Assembly (NCBI RefSeq): GCF_001618425.1
Contig: NZ_BDCU01000018.1
Location: forward strand, 434,001-498,000
DNA from: Nocardia fusca NBRC 14340
GTDB lineage: Bacteria > Actinomycetota > Actinomycetes > Mycobacteriales > Mycobacteriaceae
DNA length: 64,000 nt
Reading direction: 5' to 3'
Below the pieces are notes generated by a model. That model searched no databases. It was not told where the DNA came from and saw only the letters and a list, made by a program, of their open reading frames with translations. Below are positions 1 through 7,871 of the stretch, in pieces; the stretch's first letter is position 1; each line of letters starts with the position of its first letter. Made by a program: the position numbers and the translations under genes.

Positions 1-1
1 C

Positions 2-562
2 ACCGCCACCTGCCGCACCCACCCGAAACTGCGCGAGCTCCGCCACGACGACTTCACCGACTTCACCCCGATCCAGGCCGAACTCCCCGGCTATGACGCC
101 TGCCTGTTCTGCCTGGGTACCTCCGCGGTCGGCATGAGCGAAACCGACTACCGCACCATCACCTACGACTACACCCTCGCCGCGGCCCGCGCCCTGCTGG
201 ATGCCAACCCCGACTTGGTGTTCTGCTACGTCTCCGGCGCCGGAACCGACAGCACCGGCACCTCGCGCATGATGTGGGCGCGAGTGAAGGGTGAGACCGA
301 GAACGCACTGCTCGCCCTGTCCGAACGGGCCTGCATGTTCCGGCCCGCGTTCATCGTGCCCCTGCCCGGAACCCGGGCCAAGACCAAGACCTATGTCGCG
401 TTGTATCGGGTGGTGACGCCGCTGTACCCGCTGTTGCGGCGGATCATCCCCGGCCATGTCACCACCAGCCTGCGCTTGGGCCAGGCCATGCTCGCCGTCA
501 CCCGCGGCGAGGGCCGGGAACGAGTCCTGGACACCGCCGGCATCAACGCCGCCGGTTCCTGA
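2..562 (+). CDS. NAD(P)-dependent epimerase/dehydratase-like protein, 5' end outside the window
   Basis: The reading frame is already open at base 2 and ends at TGA 560-562, so only the last 186 residues are visible. The segment around GYDACLFCLGTSAVGMSE, the following YRTITYDYTLAAARAL helix and the later VSGAGTD stretch resemble NAD(P)-binding epimerase-like short-chain proteins, where a CLG(T) loop follows the second Rossmann half and a VSGAG(T) strand carries the active-site region. The first glycine-rich nucleotide loop lies outside the window. An internal ATG at 134 exists, but homologous-looking residues precede it, so it is not the start. Substrate cannot be inferred. The decayed Tn3 transposase begins about 40 bases downstream on the other strand. 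Confidence 0.72.
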   Translation, partial: TATCRTHPKLRELRHDDFTDFTPIQAELPGYDACLFCLGTSAVGMSETDYRTITYDYTLAAARALLDANPDLVFCYVSGAGTDSTGTSRMMWARVKGETENALLALSERACMFRPAFIVPLPGTRAKTKTYVALYRVVTPLYPLLRRIIPGHVTTSLRLGQAMLAVTRGEGRERVLDTAGINAAGS

Positions 563-599
563 TGTGCGCCGTTGTGACCGGACGCGTTCGACCGTTTGC

Positions 600-1566
600 G
601 CCACTTGGCCGGCACGAACCCGGCCGGAGCGTCATCGAACACCTTGCGACGCCCGGTGGCGTTGCACCAGGCCACCGACCTGCTCGTCGGGAATCAACGG
701 GTCGTTGATGATCGCCAGCAACTCGTCCAGCAGAACCTGACGGTCCTCTCCGGACTTACCGCGTTCGGCGAGTTCGTCGCGCATCCACCGTTCGGCAGTG
801 CGGGGTCAGGCGCCCGCCCATCGTAGCCAGAAACCGGCGCCGCTCCGCGGGCAACACCGACAGGTCCACCGTGTCGGCACCCAGGTTGCGCAGAAACCCC
901 AGCTTGTCGACCTCGGCCTTCACCGCCGACGCCGACGCCTCCACCGGCCCGGTCGACAGCCACCGCAACCGCGACACCCCGATCGACGGATCGACATCCA
1001 GCAACGCATCCAGCTCCGCGCAACGCCGCGGGGTGAACTCGTGAGCCAACCGGTCGTAGGTCTCGGCTTGGGCCCGGCCGGATCACCCGCGCCGAGATCA
1101 GATACTCACACGCCAGCCGGAACAACAACGTCGGCGAATCGTGCTCCATCGCCCGCGCAAGCAGAAACTCCTCCAGCTCCTTGAACTCCATCGTCCCGGC
1201 CGGGCGCCAGCCCAGATACTGTGCGGCCAGCCGCACATGCTCGGTACGAGTCTTCGCACGCCGACCGTAGGAACCGATCTCCACCGGATCCACCCGCAAC
1301 TGCTCGGCCGAACGAGCCACCGCCACCGGCGGCGCAGTCGTCAACCGATCCGCAACAAACCCCAACCAAGGCACCGTGCACAACGTGACAGCCAAACCCA
1401 ACCTGTCAGCCGGACCCCGGCCCCGACCCGGATCCACGAACCCCAGATCAGCCGGGGTCAACGTGAAATATCGGAACAACCCCTCACGGCTGATCTCCGG
1501 GAACCCCCGCAGACGCTCCAACTCCTCGTCCGCGAACACCCGCGTCGCCACGAACCCAGCCTCCAC
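600..1566 (-). pseudogene. Tn3-family transposase remnant (frameshifted, internally deleted)
   Basis: Starting at 1566 the minus strand encodes a typical N-terminal DUF4158 region of Tn3-family transposases (EISREGLFRYFTLTPADLGF, then MEFKELEEFLLARAMEHDSP). Homology leaves this frame near 1080 and continues in another frame (AHEFTPRRCAELDALLDVDP to ERRRFLATMGGRL). It shifts again near 800 into a third frame (GEDRQVLLDELLAIINDPLI, DEQVGGLV). At about 670 it jumps directly to NATGRRKVFDDAPAGFVPAKWR, which lies several hundred residues further on in intact transposases. There are therefore two frameshifts plus a large internal deletion, and the catalytic C-terminal half is absent. It cannot be active. 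No convincing terminal inverted repeat or resolvase was found beside it. Confidence 0.85.
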
Positions 1567-1771
1567 CCGCGCCGAACAACCTCATCGACCACCCAGCCAA
1601 GCACCAACCCACCACATCCGCACCGCTAACACGAGAACCCGCCCCTACCAGCCAACTACGCCATATCCGCCCGATTTTCGGCGAATGCTACGGCGACCCC
1701 TGATCCCGAGCCCGACCACCAGCGCTCGACGGTCGTATTTCTTCCCTGTGTGCACGAGTTCTCCCTTGCAG

Positions 1772-2422
1772 CTACTCGGCGATCCATCCGAGTTCGGTCG
1801 CGTTCTGGTGCATGAAGTCCTCGACTGCGGGCAGCGTGAGGAATGAAGTGGCATACAGGACACCGAGGAGCCCGGTTGCCACGGCCCACTCGCGAGGGCG
1901 GGTTCTCGGCAGAGGGGCCTCGCCCTGTCCGACGTCGGCAGTGCGGTCCCGGGGCAGCCGCGTCTGCGGGAGTCGACGGTCGGCCGGCCGCAGCAGCCAC
2001 GACGCAATGGCGCAGATCGCGAACATCAGCGCCACGCCCCACGATGTCAGCGACTCGAGGCCGTCACCGACTGCCATATGTGACACCACGGCACCCGACC
2101 ACAGCAAAAAGGCACCCGCATACGCCCATTCTTTGATGAGGGGGAGCCCGGGCACAATGATCGCGACGGCCGCGCCGACCTGCCACGCACCCAGAACGTA
2201 GGCGAAGTAGTGCGGGTATCCCAGGTGCCGCAACTGGATTTCCACCCATTCGATCAGCACCAGGTTCCACACCGATCCGGCAACCAGCTCGAAGACGATG
2301 GCAACCGTGGTTGCCCAGAAGGCGACGGATCGGATACGGCCTCGGTTCCGATCGGTGTGGGCGGTGCGGGCCGGCTTCTCTTCGGTCGCGTAGTGGCCTG
2401 TCGGGGCTTCTCGAGTGCGCAT
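1772..2422 (-). CDS. DoxX-like membrane protein
   Basis: A 216-residue integral membrane protein. A charged cytoplasmic leader (about 30 residues) is followed by a four-helix DoxX-type core: a helix around residues 32-55, LGYPHYFAYVLGAWQVGAAV, then two more hydrophobic segments to about residue 145. The HYFAYVLGAWQV region is characteristic of small DoxX family proteins. A further C-terminal segment of about 70 residues with one hydrophobic stretch (WAVATGLLGVLYATSFLTLP) makes it longer than usual. It starts one base after the stop of the ECF sigma factor gene, so it is the third gene of an operon with the FAD oxidoreductase and sigma factor. DoxX proteins are thought to act in membrane redox or thiol stress; no activity can be read from the sequence. 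Confidence 0.82.
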   Translation of the reverse strand: MRTREAPTGHYATEEKPARTAHTDRNRGRIRSVAFWATTVAIVFELVAGSVWNLVLIEWVEIQLRHLGYPHYFAYVLGAWQVGAAVAIIVPGLPLIKEWAYAGAFLLWSGAVVSHMAVGDGLESLTSWGVALMFAICAIASWLLRPADRRLPQTRLPRDRTADVGQGEAPLPRTRPREWAVATGLLGVLYATSFLTLPAVEDFMHQNATELGWIAE

Positions 2423-2423
2423 T

Positions 2424-3374
2424 TCAGCTCTCCATATCGAATCGGTCCGGTGTATTCGGGACGTGGGCGCCGGGCACTCCTCGCGTGAGGGTGCGCGGGA
2501 CGGTCAGGGACGCAAGCTTGTCGGGGTTGCGGATGGCGTAGAAATTGGTGATCTTGCTGTCGAAGATTTCGATCAGGAAGACGCCTGCCAGGCAGTCGCC
2601 GGTGTAGGCGACCACCCCGGGCGTGTTGTTGCAATGGATCATCTCGATCCGCGTGGCCGACGTGGGCGGCCACTTGTGGAACAGATTCATCAGGACCGCG
2701 GCAACCTTCTCCGCGCCCACCACCGGCCGCCGCGCCGCCGTGGCCTTGCCGCCGCTGTCGGCCGTCCAGGTGACGTCGGGCGCGAGGAGGGAAAGCAGCC
2801 CGGCCGTGTCACCGGTGGTCGCCGCTGTCATGAACTGGTCGGTGATCCGCGCGATCTCCGCTGCGTCGGCCGGTGGAAAGCGTTTACGCCGCGCGTGCAC
2901 GTGAAAGCGGGCACGGTGTGCCACCTGGCGCACCGTCATCACAGATTTGCCCACCGCCGCGGCGATCTCGCCGTAGTCGAATCCGAAAACCTCACGCAGC
3001 ACGAACACCGCGCGTTCGTCGGGTGTGAGTGTTTCCAGCAGCACGAGCATCGCCATCGATACCGACTCGGCGAGCATCACGTCCGCCGCCGCATCGTGCT
3101 CGTCGAGCAACAGCGGCTCGGGCAGCCACGGGCCGATGTACTCCTCACGACGGCGCCTGCCGGCCCGCACGGCGTTGAGCGCTTGGCGGGTCACCAGCCG
3201 TGCCAGGTACGACTTGGTGTCGCGCACCGTCGCCAAGTCCACCGCGGCCCACCGCACATAGCTGTCCTGCAGCACGTCGTCGGATTCGGTTGCCGAGCCG
3301 AGGATTTCGTAGGCGATCGTGAACAGCAGCGGACGCAGCACGGTAAACCGCCCTGCATGCTCGTCGGTCGTCAT
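2424..3374 (-). CDS. ECF41-type RNA polymerase sigma factor with C-terminal SnoaL-like domain
   Basis: 316 residues: sigma region 2 (about 10-80, including SDDVLQDSYVRW), sigma region 4 (about 115-175, with an HTH in GFDYGEIAAAVGKSVMTVRQ), then a SnoaL/NTF2-like domain (about 185-310). The linker motif PWLPEPL, the SGGK version of the DGGG(R/K) motif and the C-terminal NPDKL motif are hallmarks of the ECF41 group, in which the fused NTF2-like domain tunes sigma activity instead of an anti-sigma factor. ECF41 genes usually sit with an oxidoreductase, epimerase or carboxymuconolactone decarboxylase gene. Here the upstream gene encodes an FAD oxidoreductase and overlaps by ATGA (3371-3374), so the two are translationally coupled. 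Its target is probably this operon. Confidence 0.92.
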   Translation of the reverse strand: MTTDEHAGRFTVLRPLLFTIAYEILGSATESDDVLQDSYVRWAAVDLATVRDTKSYLARLVTRQALNAVRAGRRRREEYIGPWLPEPLLLDEHDAAADVMLAESVSMAMLVLLETLTPDERAVFVLREVFGFDYGEIAAAVGKSVMTVRQVAHRARFHVHARRKRFPPADAAEIARITDQFMTAATTGDTAGLLSLLAPDVTWTADSGGKATAARRPVVGAEKVAAVLMNLFHKWPPTSATRIEMIHCNNTPGVVAYTGDCLAGVFLIEIFDSKITNFYAIRNPDKLASLTVPRTLTRGVPGAHVPNTPDRFDMES

Positions 3375-4546
3375 ATGGAGGTGACCACCGACGCGGCGAA
3401 GGCAGGACGCGGGTTGCCCTTGGGCCAGATGAGAGAACCCGGCTTACGGGCCTCGCGGCGGATTTTCCCCACCCCGACCTTGCAGGTCACCTCCTTGATC
3501 CTCGCGCCCGCGCGGCCGCCGACGTAGAAGTTCACCGCGGTGTCGTCCTTGCGGGCGAGCTGCCGGATACCGACCCGCCGGCCAAGGCTGATGCACGTCC
3601 CGATAAGTGCCAGATCGACCACCGCGGGTTCGGTGCCCGCGATGCGACTCAGCACAGTGTCGGCGGCCGGCGCCCCGAGCGCCCCGGCGCCCTGGGAACT
3701 CATCCGCAGCGGCCGGCCCGACGGCGCGACGGCGTCGCCGGTCGCCACGATGCAGTCGTCGTCGATGCTGGTCAGCGTTTCGTCGGTGAGCAGCCGTCCG
3801 AGTGTGTCTGTGCGCAGCCCGCTCTCGGCCGCCAACTGCGGGCCGCCGAAACCTGTGGTCCAGATGGTGAGTGCGCTCGGACGTACCGCACCGTCGCCGA
3901 ACACGACCGCATCCGGCCGGACCTCGGTCACGGTGGCGCCCTCGAGCACACTCACACCATGCCTGGACAGCCACCGGGCGACGTAACGCCGACCCGGCGC
4001 ACTCAGCGACGGTAGCAGGGATCCGCCGCATACCAGCGCGACCGTACATCCTTGTTCGGCCAGCTCGGCGGCCGTCTCGACGCCGGTCGGTCCGCCTCCG
4101 ACCACAGTGAGCCGAGCATCGCGAGGCACCTCCTCCAGCCTGGCACGCAGCCGCTGCGCGGACTCCACCTCGGCGACAGAGAAGGCGAACTCGGCCGCGC
4201 CGGGCACAGACGGTACCGCCGTAGTGCTGCCGACCGCGTAGATGACGTAGTCGTAGTCCAGCGCGTGACCCGACGCCAGCCGCACCATACGATCGGCGGT
4301 GTCGATGTGCGTCGCGCTGTCGACCACCAATTCGATGCCCTCGCCGAGCAGGGTGCCGTAGTCGACCGCCACATCACCGGTGCCGGACACGAACTGGTGC
4401 AGCCGGATTCTGTCGACGAACTCTGGGCGAGGATTGACCAGCGCGATATCGACATCGGTGCGCCTCCGCAGACGATTGGCCGCGACCGTTCCGGCGTAAC
4501 CGCCGCCGATGACGACAACCTTGCGGTGTGTGTTGTGCTCGATCAC
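3371..4546 (-). CDS. FAD-dependent NAD(P)H oxidoreductase (NDH-2/AIF-like)
   Basis: About 391 residues with two Rossmann motifs: an FAD-binding VVVIGGGYAGTVAANRL at the N-terminus and an NAD(P)-binding VVGGGPTGVETAAELAEQG near residue 160, plus the TGDAVAPSG motif near residue 300 that contacts FAD. This is the layout of the pyridine nucleotide-disulfide oxidoreductase superfamily, in the branch of type II NADH dehydrogenase-like or AIF-like proteins without a redox disulfide. The start is uncertain: GTG 4546 places the Rossmann motif at the expected distance, while an in-frame GTG at 4582 would add 12 residues. It is the first gene of the ECF41 operon and overlaps the sigma factor start by 4 bp, fitting the usual ECF41-oxidoreductase pairing. 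Confidence 0.85.
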   Translation of the reverse strand: MIEHNTHRKVVVIGGGYAGTVAANRLRRRTDVDIALVNPRPEFVDRIRLHQFVSGTGDVAVDYGTLLGEGIELVVDSATHIDTADRMVRLASGHALDYDYVIYAVGSTTAVPSVPGAAEFAFSVAEVESAQRLRARLEEVPRDARLTVVGGGPTGVETAAELAEQGCTVALVCGGSLLPSLSAPGRRYVARWLSRHGVSVLEGATVTEVRPDAVVFGDGAVRPSALTIWTTGFGGPQLAAESGLRTDTLGRLLTDETLTSIDDDCIVATGDAVAPSGRPLRMSSQGAGALGAPAADTVLSRIAGTEPAVVDLALIGTCISLGRRVGIRQLARKDDTAVNFYVGGRAGARIKEVTCKVGVGKIRREARKPGSLIWPKGNPRPAFAASVVTSI

Positions 4547-4577
4547 GCCCCCGAGACACCGCACAGATCGGAAATAT

Positions 4578-4604
4578 GACACGAATCCGTTGTGACCTGC
4601 GACA
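4578..4604 (-). promoter_or_regulatory. Candidate ECF41 autoregulatory promoter
   Basis: On the minus strand TGTCGCA (4604-4598) is followed 14 bases later by CGTGTC (4583-4578), just upstream of the oxidoreductase start. ECF41 promoters are reported with a TGTCACA-like -35 and a CGTC-like -10 element. The match is imperfect (one change in each box and a somewhat short spacing), so this is a suggestion from position and resemblance, not a secure call. Confidence 0.3.
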
Positions 4605-4618
4605 CAGTGCAGGTGAGA

Positions 4619-5023
4619 CTACTCCGCGGCGCGGCCGTCTTCAGGGTTCCGGGGCCGCTGCCGGGCGTCGTATGCACGTCGCGCCGCCTCGACCTTGTCG
4701 AGATTGACCGACCACTCGGCCAGGGTCGCGAACAACGGCGCCAAGCTCCGGCCCAAGTCGCTGATCTCGTATTCGACCCGCGGCGGGACACCTGCGTAGT
4801 AGGTGCGCACGACGAGGCCGTCCCGCTCGAGCTGACGCAGTCGCTGGGTCATCACTTTCGGCGTGATGGTAGTGATCCGCCGCTCCAGTTCCCCGAACCG
4901 CTGGCGGCCGAATTCATTGAGCGTCCAGAGAATCGGCGTGGTCCACCGGCTGAAGACGATATCCACGACGGGGGCTATCGGGCAGGCGAGTTCAGGATCC
5001 ACCTCACGTGTGGCCTCGATCAC
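4619..5023 (-). CDS. HxlR-family winged-helix transcriptional regulator
   Basis: 134 residues from GTG 5023. That start is preceded by a GAGGGAG ribosome-binding sequence, whereas the more upstream in-frame GTG 5059 has none. The sequence has the HxlR/MarR-like layout: CPIAPVVDIVFSRWTTPILW (the single N-terminal cysteine and the RW(T) motif), then FGELERRITTITPKVMTQRL as the recognition-helix region and RVEYEISDLGRSLAPLF as the wing. Such regulators commonly respond to electrophiles or redox signals through the N-terminal cysteine and repress a neighbouring oxidoreductase. The NmrA-like gene at 5113 is divergent with about 90 bp between, which makes it the likely target. Confidence 0.9.
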   Translation of the reverse strand: MIEATREVDPELACPIAPVVDIVFSRWTTPILWTLNEFGRQRFGELERRITTITPKVMTQRLRQLERDGLVVRTYYAGVPPRVEYEISDLGRSLAPLFATLAEWSVNLDKVEAARRAYDARQRPRNPEDGRAAE

Positions 5024-5042
5024 AACTCCCTCACTTTCCTCT

Positions 5043-5070
5043 AGGTACCTACTAGCCACAGGAAAGTACC
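5043..5070. promoter_or_regulatory. Probable HxlR operator
   Basis: The intergenic region between the divergent HxlR and NmrA genes contains the perfect palindrome TAGGTACCTA (5042-5051) and, centred slightly downstream, an imperfect inverted repeat GGTACCTACT...AAAGTACC (5044-5070). Spaced GGTAC/GTACC half-sites are typical of HxlR-type operators. The position would cover the promoters of both genes. Confidence 0.5.
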
Positions 5071-5112
5071 GTCGGATCGTCCGAAAGGCCAGTCGAGAAC
5101 GGGAGTTACGAG

Positions 5113-5931
5113 ATGATCGTGGTTACAGGAGCAACAGGGAATGTCGGCCGGCCGCTGGTGGAGGCCTTGGCCGGAGCCGGGGAACAGGTCACCGCCGTCT
5201 CGCGGAAGAAAGCGGAAGTACCCGCCGGAGTCCAGTTCCGGCAGGCCGATCTGATCGACCCCGCGAGTATCGAGGGAACGTTGCGTGGCGCGGACTCGCT
5301 GTTCCTGCTCACCGCAGCGGATTTCCTGGCAGCCGGCGATATCGACGCCGTCGTCCAGGTGGTACGCCGGGCCGGGGTCCGGCGGGTGGTGCTGCTGTCG
5401 TCGCAGGGGGTCGGTACCCAGCGCCACTCCCCGCATCTGGAAGACGCGATCCGGCAGTCGGGCCTGGATTGGACCGTTCTGCGGCCGGGGAATTTCGACT
5501 CCAATGCGCTGCAGTGGGCACACAGCGTCCATACCCGCCGGGAGGTGGCCGCCCCCTTCGGCGATATCGGCCTTCCGGCCGTCGACCCGGCCGATATCGC
5601 CGCGGTCGCCACCCGCGCCCTGCGTGAACCGGGACACGAGGGAAACACCTATACGCTCACGGGGCCCGTGGCGATCACACCCCGGCAGCAGGCCGAAGTG
5701 ATCGCGCATCTCCTGGGCGAACCGGTGCGGTTCACCGAACTGAGCCGGACCCAGGCGCGGGACCGGATGACGGAATACATGCCTGAGCCGGTGGTCGAAG
5801 CGACGCTCGGCGTACTCGGCACGCCCACGGAAGCCGAACAGCGGATCAGCCCTGATATCGAGCGGCTGCTGGGACGGCCACCGCGCACTTTCGCCGACTG
5901 GGCGGAGCGCAATATCGAGGCGTTCAGGTAG
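5113..5931 (+). CDS. NmrA-family NAD(P)-binding oxidoreductase
   Basis: 272 residues starting with the Rossmann loop MIVVTGATGNVGRPLVEAL (GxxGxxG). Later features are VVLLSSQGVG, the WTVLRPGNFDSNAL segment and HEGNTYTLTGP near residue 180, all typical of NmrA/HSCARG-like proteins such as quinone reductase QorB-type atypical SDRs. These bind NAD(P) and act as redox sensors or reductases; the usual SDR YxxxK pair is not evident. It is divergent from the HxlR regulator gene, a common actinobacterial pairing in which the regulator controls the reductase. The ATG is followed immediately by the nucleotide loop, so the start is secure. Confidence 0.9.
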   Translation: MIVVTGATGNVGRPLVEALAGAGEQVTAVSRKKAEVPAGVQFRQADLIDPASIEGTLRGADSLFLLTAADFLAAGDIDAVVQVVRRAGVRRVVLLSSQGVGTQRHSPHLEDAIRQSGLDWTVLRPGNFDSNALQWAHSVHTRREVAAPFGDIGLPAVDPADIAAVATRALREPGHEGNTYTLTGPVAITPRQQAEVIAHLLGEPVRFTELSRTQARDRMTEYMPEPVVEATLGVLGTPTEAEQRISPDIERLLGRPPRTFADWAERNIEAFR

Positions 5932-6016
5932 AACCGGACGAAGCGAGGCGACGGGGAAGACGAGCGCACGGTCGCGGAGCTGCCGCGACCGGGGCGGCTG
6001 CGGGCAGAGCCATGCG

Positions 6017-6157
6017 TCAGCGCTCGCGCTCCAGCTGGGTCAGCCGGGTGAGGGCAGGCAAGGCGGCGGCGAGCGCCCGCCGGTGCGCGGCAGTTAGCAC
6101 GGCGGCCACTTCATCCCCTGGGAGATCCCCGACGAATGGACCAGCGATCTACGCCGC
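6017..6157 (-). pseudogene. C-terminal stub of a MarR-like regulator
   Basis: The minus strand encodes a short open stretch ending DEVAAVLTAAHRRALAAALP, then ALTRLTQLERER and a stop. This resembles the last dimerisation helix of MarR-type regulators. An in-frame stop lies about 47 residues upstream and no winged-helix domain precedes it, so only the tail survives. The assignment rests on composition and helix pattern and is tentative. Confidence 0.35.
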
Positions 6158-6294
6158 ACCTTCCAGGGACGGCGCCGACCTGCGGCCGGCACGGTGCGCC
6201 CTCCCCTCCTTGCTTTGAGTTACCCGCACGAAAGTCGGCAAGGACCTGTTTTGATTACATAGTCAGATGCGCATATCTAGATATCGACAGTCCG

Positions 6295-6430
6295 ACCTGA
6301 CGTTGGTGGCAGGCATCTGGCATGGCGGCCGGCGGATGGGATGGAGTTGCAGGAGCTGCACGAGCGCCTGCCGGCGCGGACGCTGGAGCACGATTCGCCG
6401 ACGCCGCCGTTCCGGCCGGCGTGTGAGCGT
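6295..6430 (+). pseudogene. Second Tn3-family transposase fragment (DUF4158 part)
   Basis: The stretch MELQELHERL...TLEHDSPTPPFRPACE on the plus strand is clearly homologous to MEFKELEEFLLARAMEHDSP in the Tn3 remnant at 600-1566, at both protein and DNA level, and the similarity extends some 40 bases upstream. The same transposase type is therefore represented twice, in opposite orientations, about 5 kb apart. Only some 45 codons are recognisable and the copy has diverged from the first, so they are not a recent duplication. Confidence 0.7.
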
Positions 6431-6641
6431 GGCGGTTTCGACAGTGACGTGCAGCGATCGCCGGCACCAGCCCATCGCACCTCGAAAATTACAGGCAACC
6501 CTCGCACTGCTCGTCGGTCACGGCGGATTGGTCGATGACGCGCAGGTTGAGCAGCACGATCCACCGTGGCCGTCGCGACCGGGTCGCAGTCGCGCACATC
6601 CAACCAATACGCTGCGGGTGCCTCCGCAGCGGTCCTTCGGC

Positions 6642-6772
6642 CTACTCTGCGCCGACCGGTCCCCGAGATATCTTCGGATCACCCAGGCGCGTCCCGATGC
6701 CATCGAGAACAGAGTCCAGGCCGATCTCGAACTGCCATTGCACGTCGTCCTTGCGGTCGGCGTCGTGGAGGC
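6642..6772 (-). pseudogene. C-terminal stub of a TetR-family regulator
   Basis: The minus strand ends with LHDADRKDDVQWQFEIGLDS, VLDGIGTRLGDPK and a TAG stop at 6642-6644. This matches the last helix of TetR/AcrR proteins with a TetR_C_1-type ligand domain, which commonly ends in FE(F/I)GLDRLLDGI. Nothing resembling the HTH or the rest of the ligand domain precedes it. The frame runs directly into the Old Yellow Enzyme fragment on the other strand. Confidence 0.55.
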
Positions 6773-6967
6773 ACCTATATCGTCCACGACTCGGCGGGCG
6801 ACAGCGCCCGGGTCCCGCACTTCTACGGCGACGAGGCTTTGGCGGGCTGGTCGGCCGTGGCCGAGGCGGTCCATCAGGCGGGAGGCCGGATCATGCCGCA
6901 GTTGTGGCACGTCGGAATCGACAAACTCACCCCCTTCCACGGTGTGCTCCTCGGCAGCCTCCGCTGA
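6767..6967 (+). pseudogene. Fragment of an Old Yellow Enzyme-type NADH:flavin oxidoreductase
   Basis: The plus strand encodes GGTYIVHDSAGDSARVPHFY followed by AGWSAVAEAVHQAGGRIMPQ and LWHVG. This is the conserved section of NADH:flavin oxidoreductase/Old Yellow Enzyme proteins around residues 55-110, ending in the QLWH(A/V)G motif. The N-terminal barrel strands and everything after about 45 residues are missing and the frame stops at 6965. The fragment abuts the TetR stub, so a deletion seems to have removed the start regions of a once-divergent regulator and enzyme pair. Confidence 0.65.
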
Positions 6968-7022
6968 GCGCAAATTCACCGAGCTTTCGGTGACGATAAT
7001 TGAAGGATTGGAGCAAGGCAGA

Positions 7023-7457
7023 ATGCAAACCCGACCTACTCTCGGTGATCCATCGCGAGCCACCACGGCTCACGAGGTGGCCTCCCGGTTCGCCGAAGGG
7101 CTGCAACAGTCAGGCGCAGCACACGACGCGGACGGCTACGACGCTGCTTTCGCGGCAGATGTGGTGTGGGGCAGTCCATATGGTGCGTCAGTAAGCGGCT
7201 ACTCCGAATTGAACGCCATTCACCGTCGCTTGATGAACGCCCGGGTTGCGCCGCCGTCACACTTCGAAGTTGTCGGCGCGACTTCGCCCGCGCCAGGGGT
7301 CGTGCTGACCCAGATCCGCAGGCTCGCCGCCGAAGCGGGCGGATTCTCCGAGATTGCCCTGTACGTACTGGTCGAGAAGGATGGCAGATGGTGGCTTGCG
7401 GGGGCCCAGAACACGCCGATCACGAATCCACCCCAACAAACCGAAACCAGGGCCTGA
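7023..7457 (+). CDS. SnoaL-like / NTF2-fold protein
   Basis: 144 residues from ATG 7023, following an AAGG-containing ribosome-binding region. The pattern AHEVASRFAEGLQQSGAAHD, then DAAFAADVVWGSPYGASVSGYSEL and a C-terminal DGRWWLAGAQNTPI is that of the SnoaL/DUF4440 superfamily (cone-shaped alpha+beta barrel; cyclases, isomerases or binding proteins). No catalytic residues can be assigned. It is the first intact gene after the 1 kb of gene stubs, so it may be a survivor of a lost cluster. Confidence 0.72.
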   Translation: MQTRPTLGDPSRATTAHEVASRFAEGLQQSGAAHDADGYDAAFAADVVWGSPYGASVSGYSELNAIHRRLMNARVAPPSHFEVVGATSPAPGVVLTQIRRLAAEAGGFSEIALYVLVEKDGRWWLAGAQNTPITNPPQQTETRA

Positions 7458-7871
7458 TCTACTCGCGTAGGGCAAGTCCCATTCGCGGTAGACGATGCCG
7501 CCGAGTCCTCGGCGTTGCATAAGATCCTCTCGACCAGAAAGTCGTTGAGGCCGACCGAGGCCCGGCAGACGGACCGGGCCTCGGTCCGCAAGTCCAGTAC
7601 ACCGACGGCGACCCCACCACCGTGCTCGAACAAGAATTGACCGCAGCAGTTCCGATAGCCCGAATGGGCCATCGAGATCCGATCCTTTCACTGACCACGG
7701 CACGCGTCTTTCCCTGAAGGCACCGGCCCGGCCACCTGCCACTCCCCCACTCCGCCCGGCCGAGGCTGCTGGAAGGGGATACGAACGGTCCGGCCCGAAG
7801 GCGGTGCCGCGCCGCTAGTCTGGTGCGAACGCCGCGAGACGGAGACGAGCAGAGGACAGGAGACCGATCCG
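7458..7871. other. Intergenic region with a strong inverted repeat; no gene recognised
   Basis: 414 bases between the SnoaL-like gene and the GH1 gene. Open frames exist on both strands but none shows a recognisable domain or a convincing start with ribosome-binding site. The main structure is a 13-bp inverted repeat at 7553-7586. Confidence 0.4.
7553..7586. repeat. 13-bp inverted repeat / hairpin
   Basis: GACCGAGGCCCGG, an 8-base loop, then CCGGGCCTCGGTC is a perfect inverted repeat about 95 bases after the SnoaL-like stop codon. It could act as a transcription terminator, but there is no T-run on either side. Confidence 0.5.

Noticed and set aside
1640..1710. A GGGGTCGCC...CGAAAATC-like stretch on the minus strand that resembles a Tn3 terminal repeat
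   Set aside because: No matching copy was found near the second transposase fragment or elsewhere, and the resemblance is limited to a few bases.
6273..6284. Palindrome ATATCTAGATAT
   Set aside because: Lies in AT-rich debris next to the Tn3 fragment with no intact gene on either side; an operator role cannot be supported.
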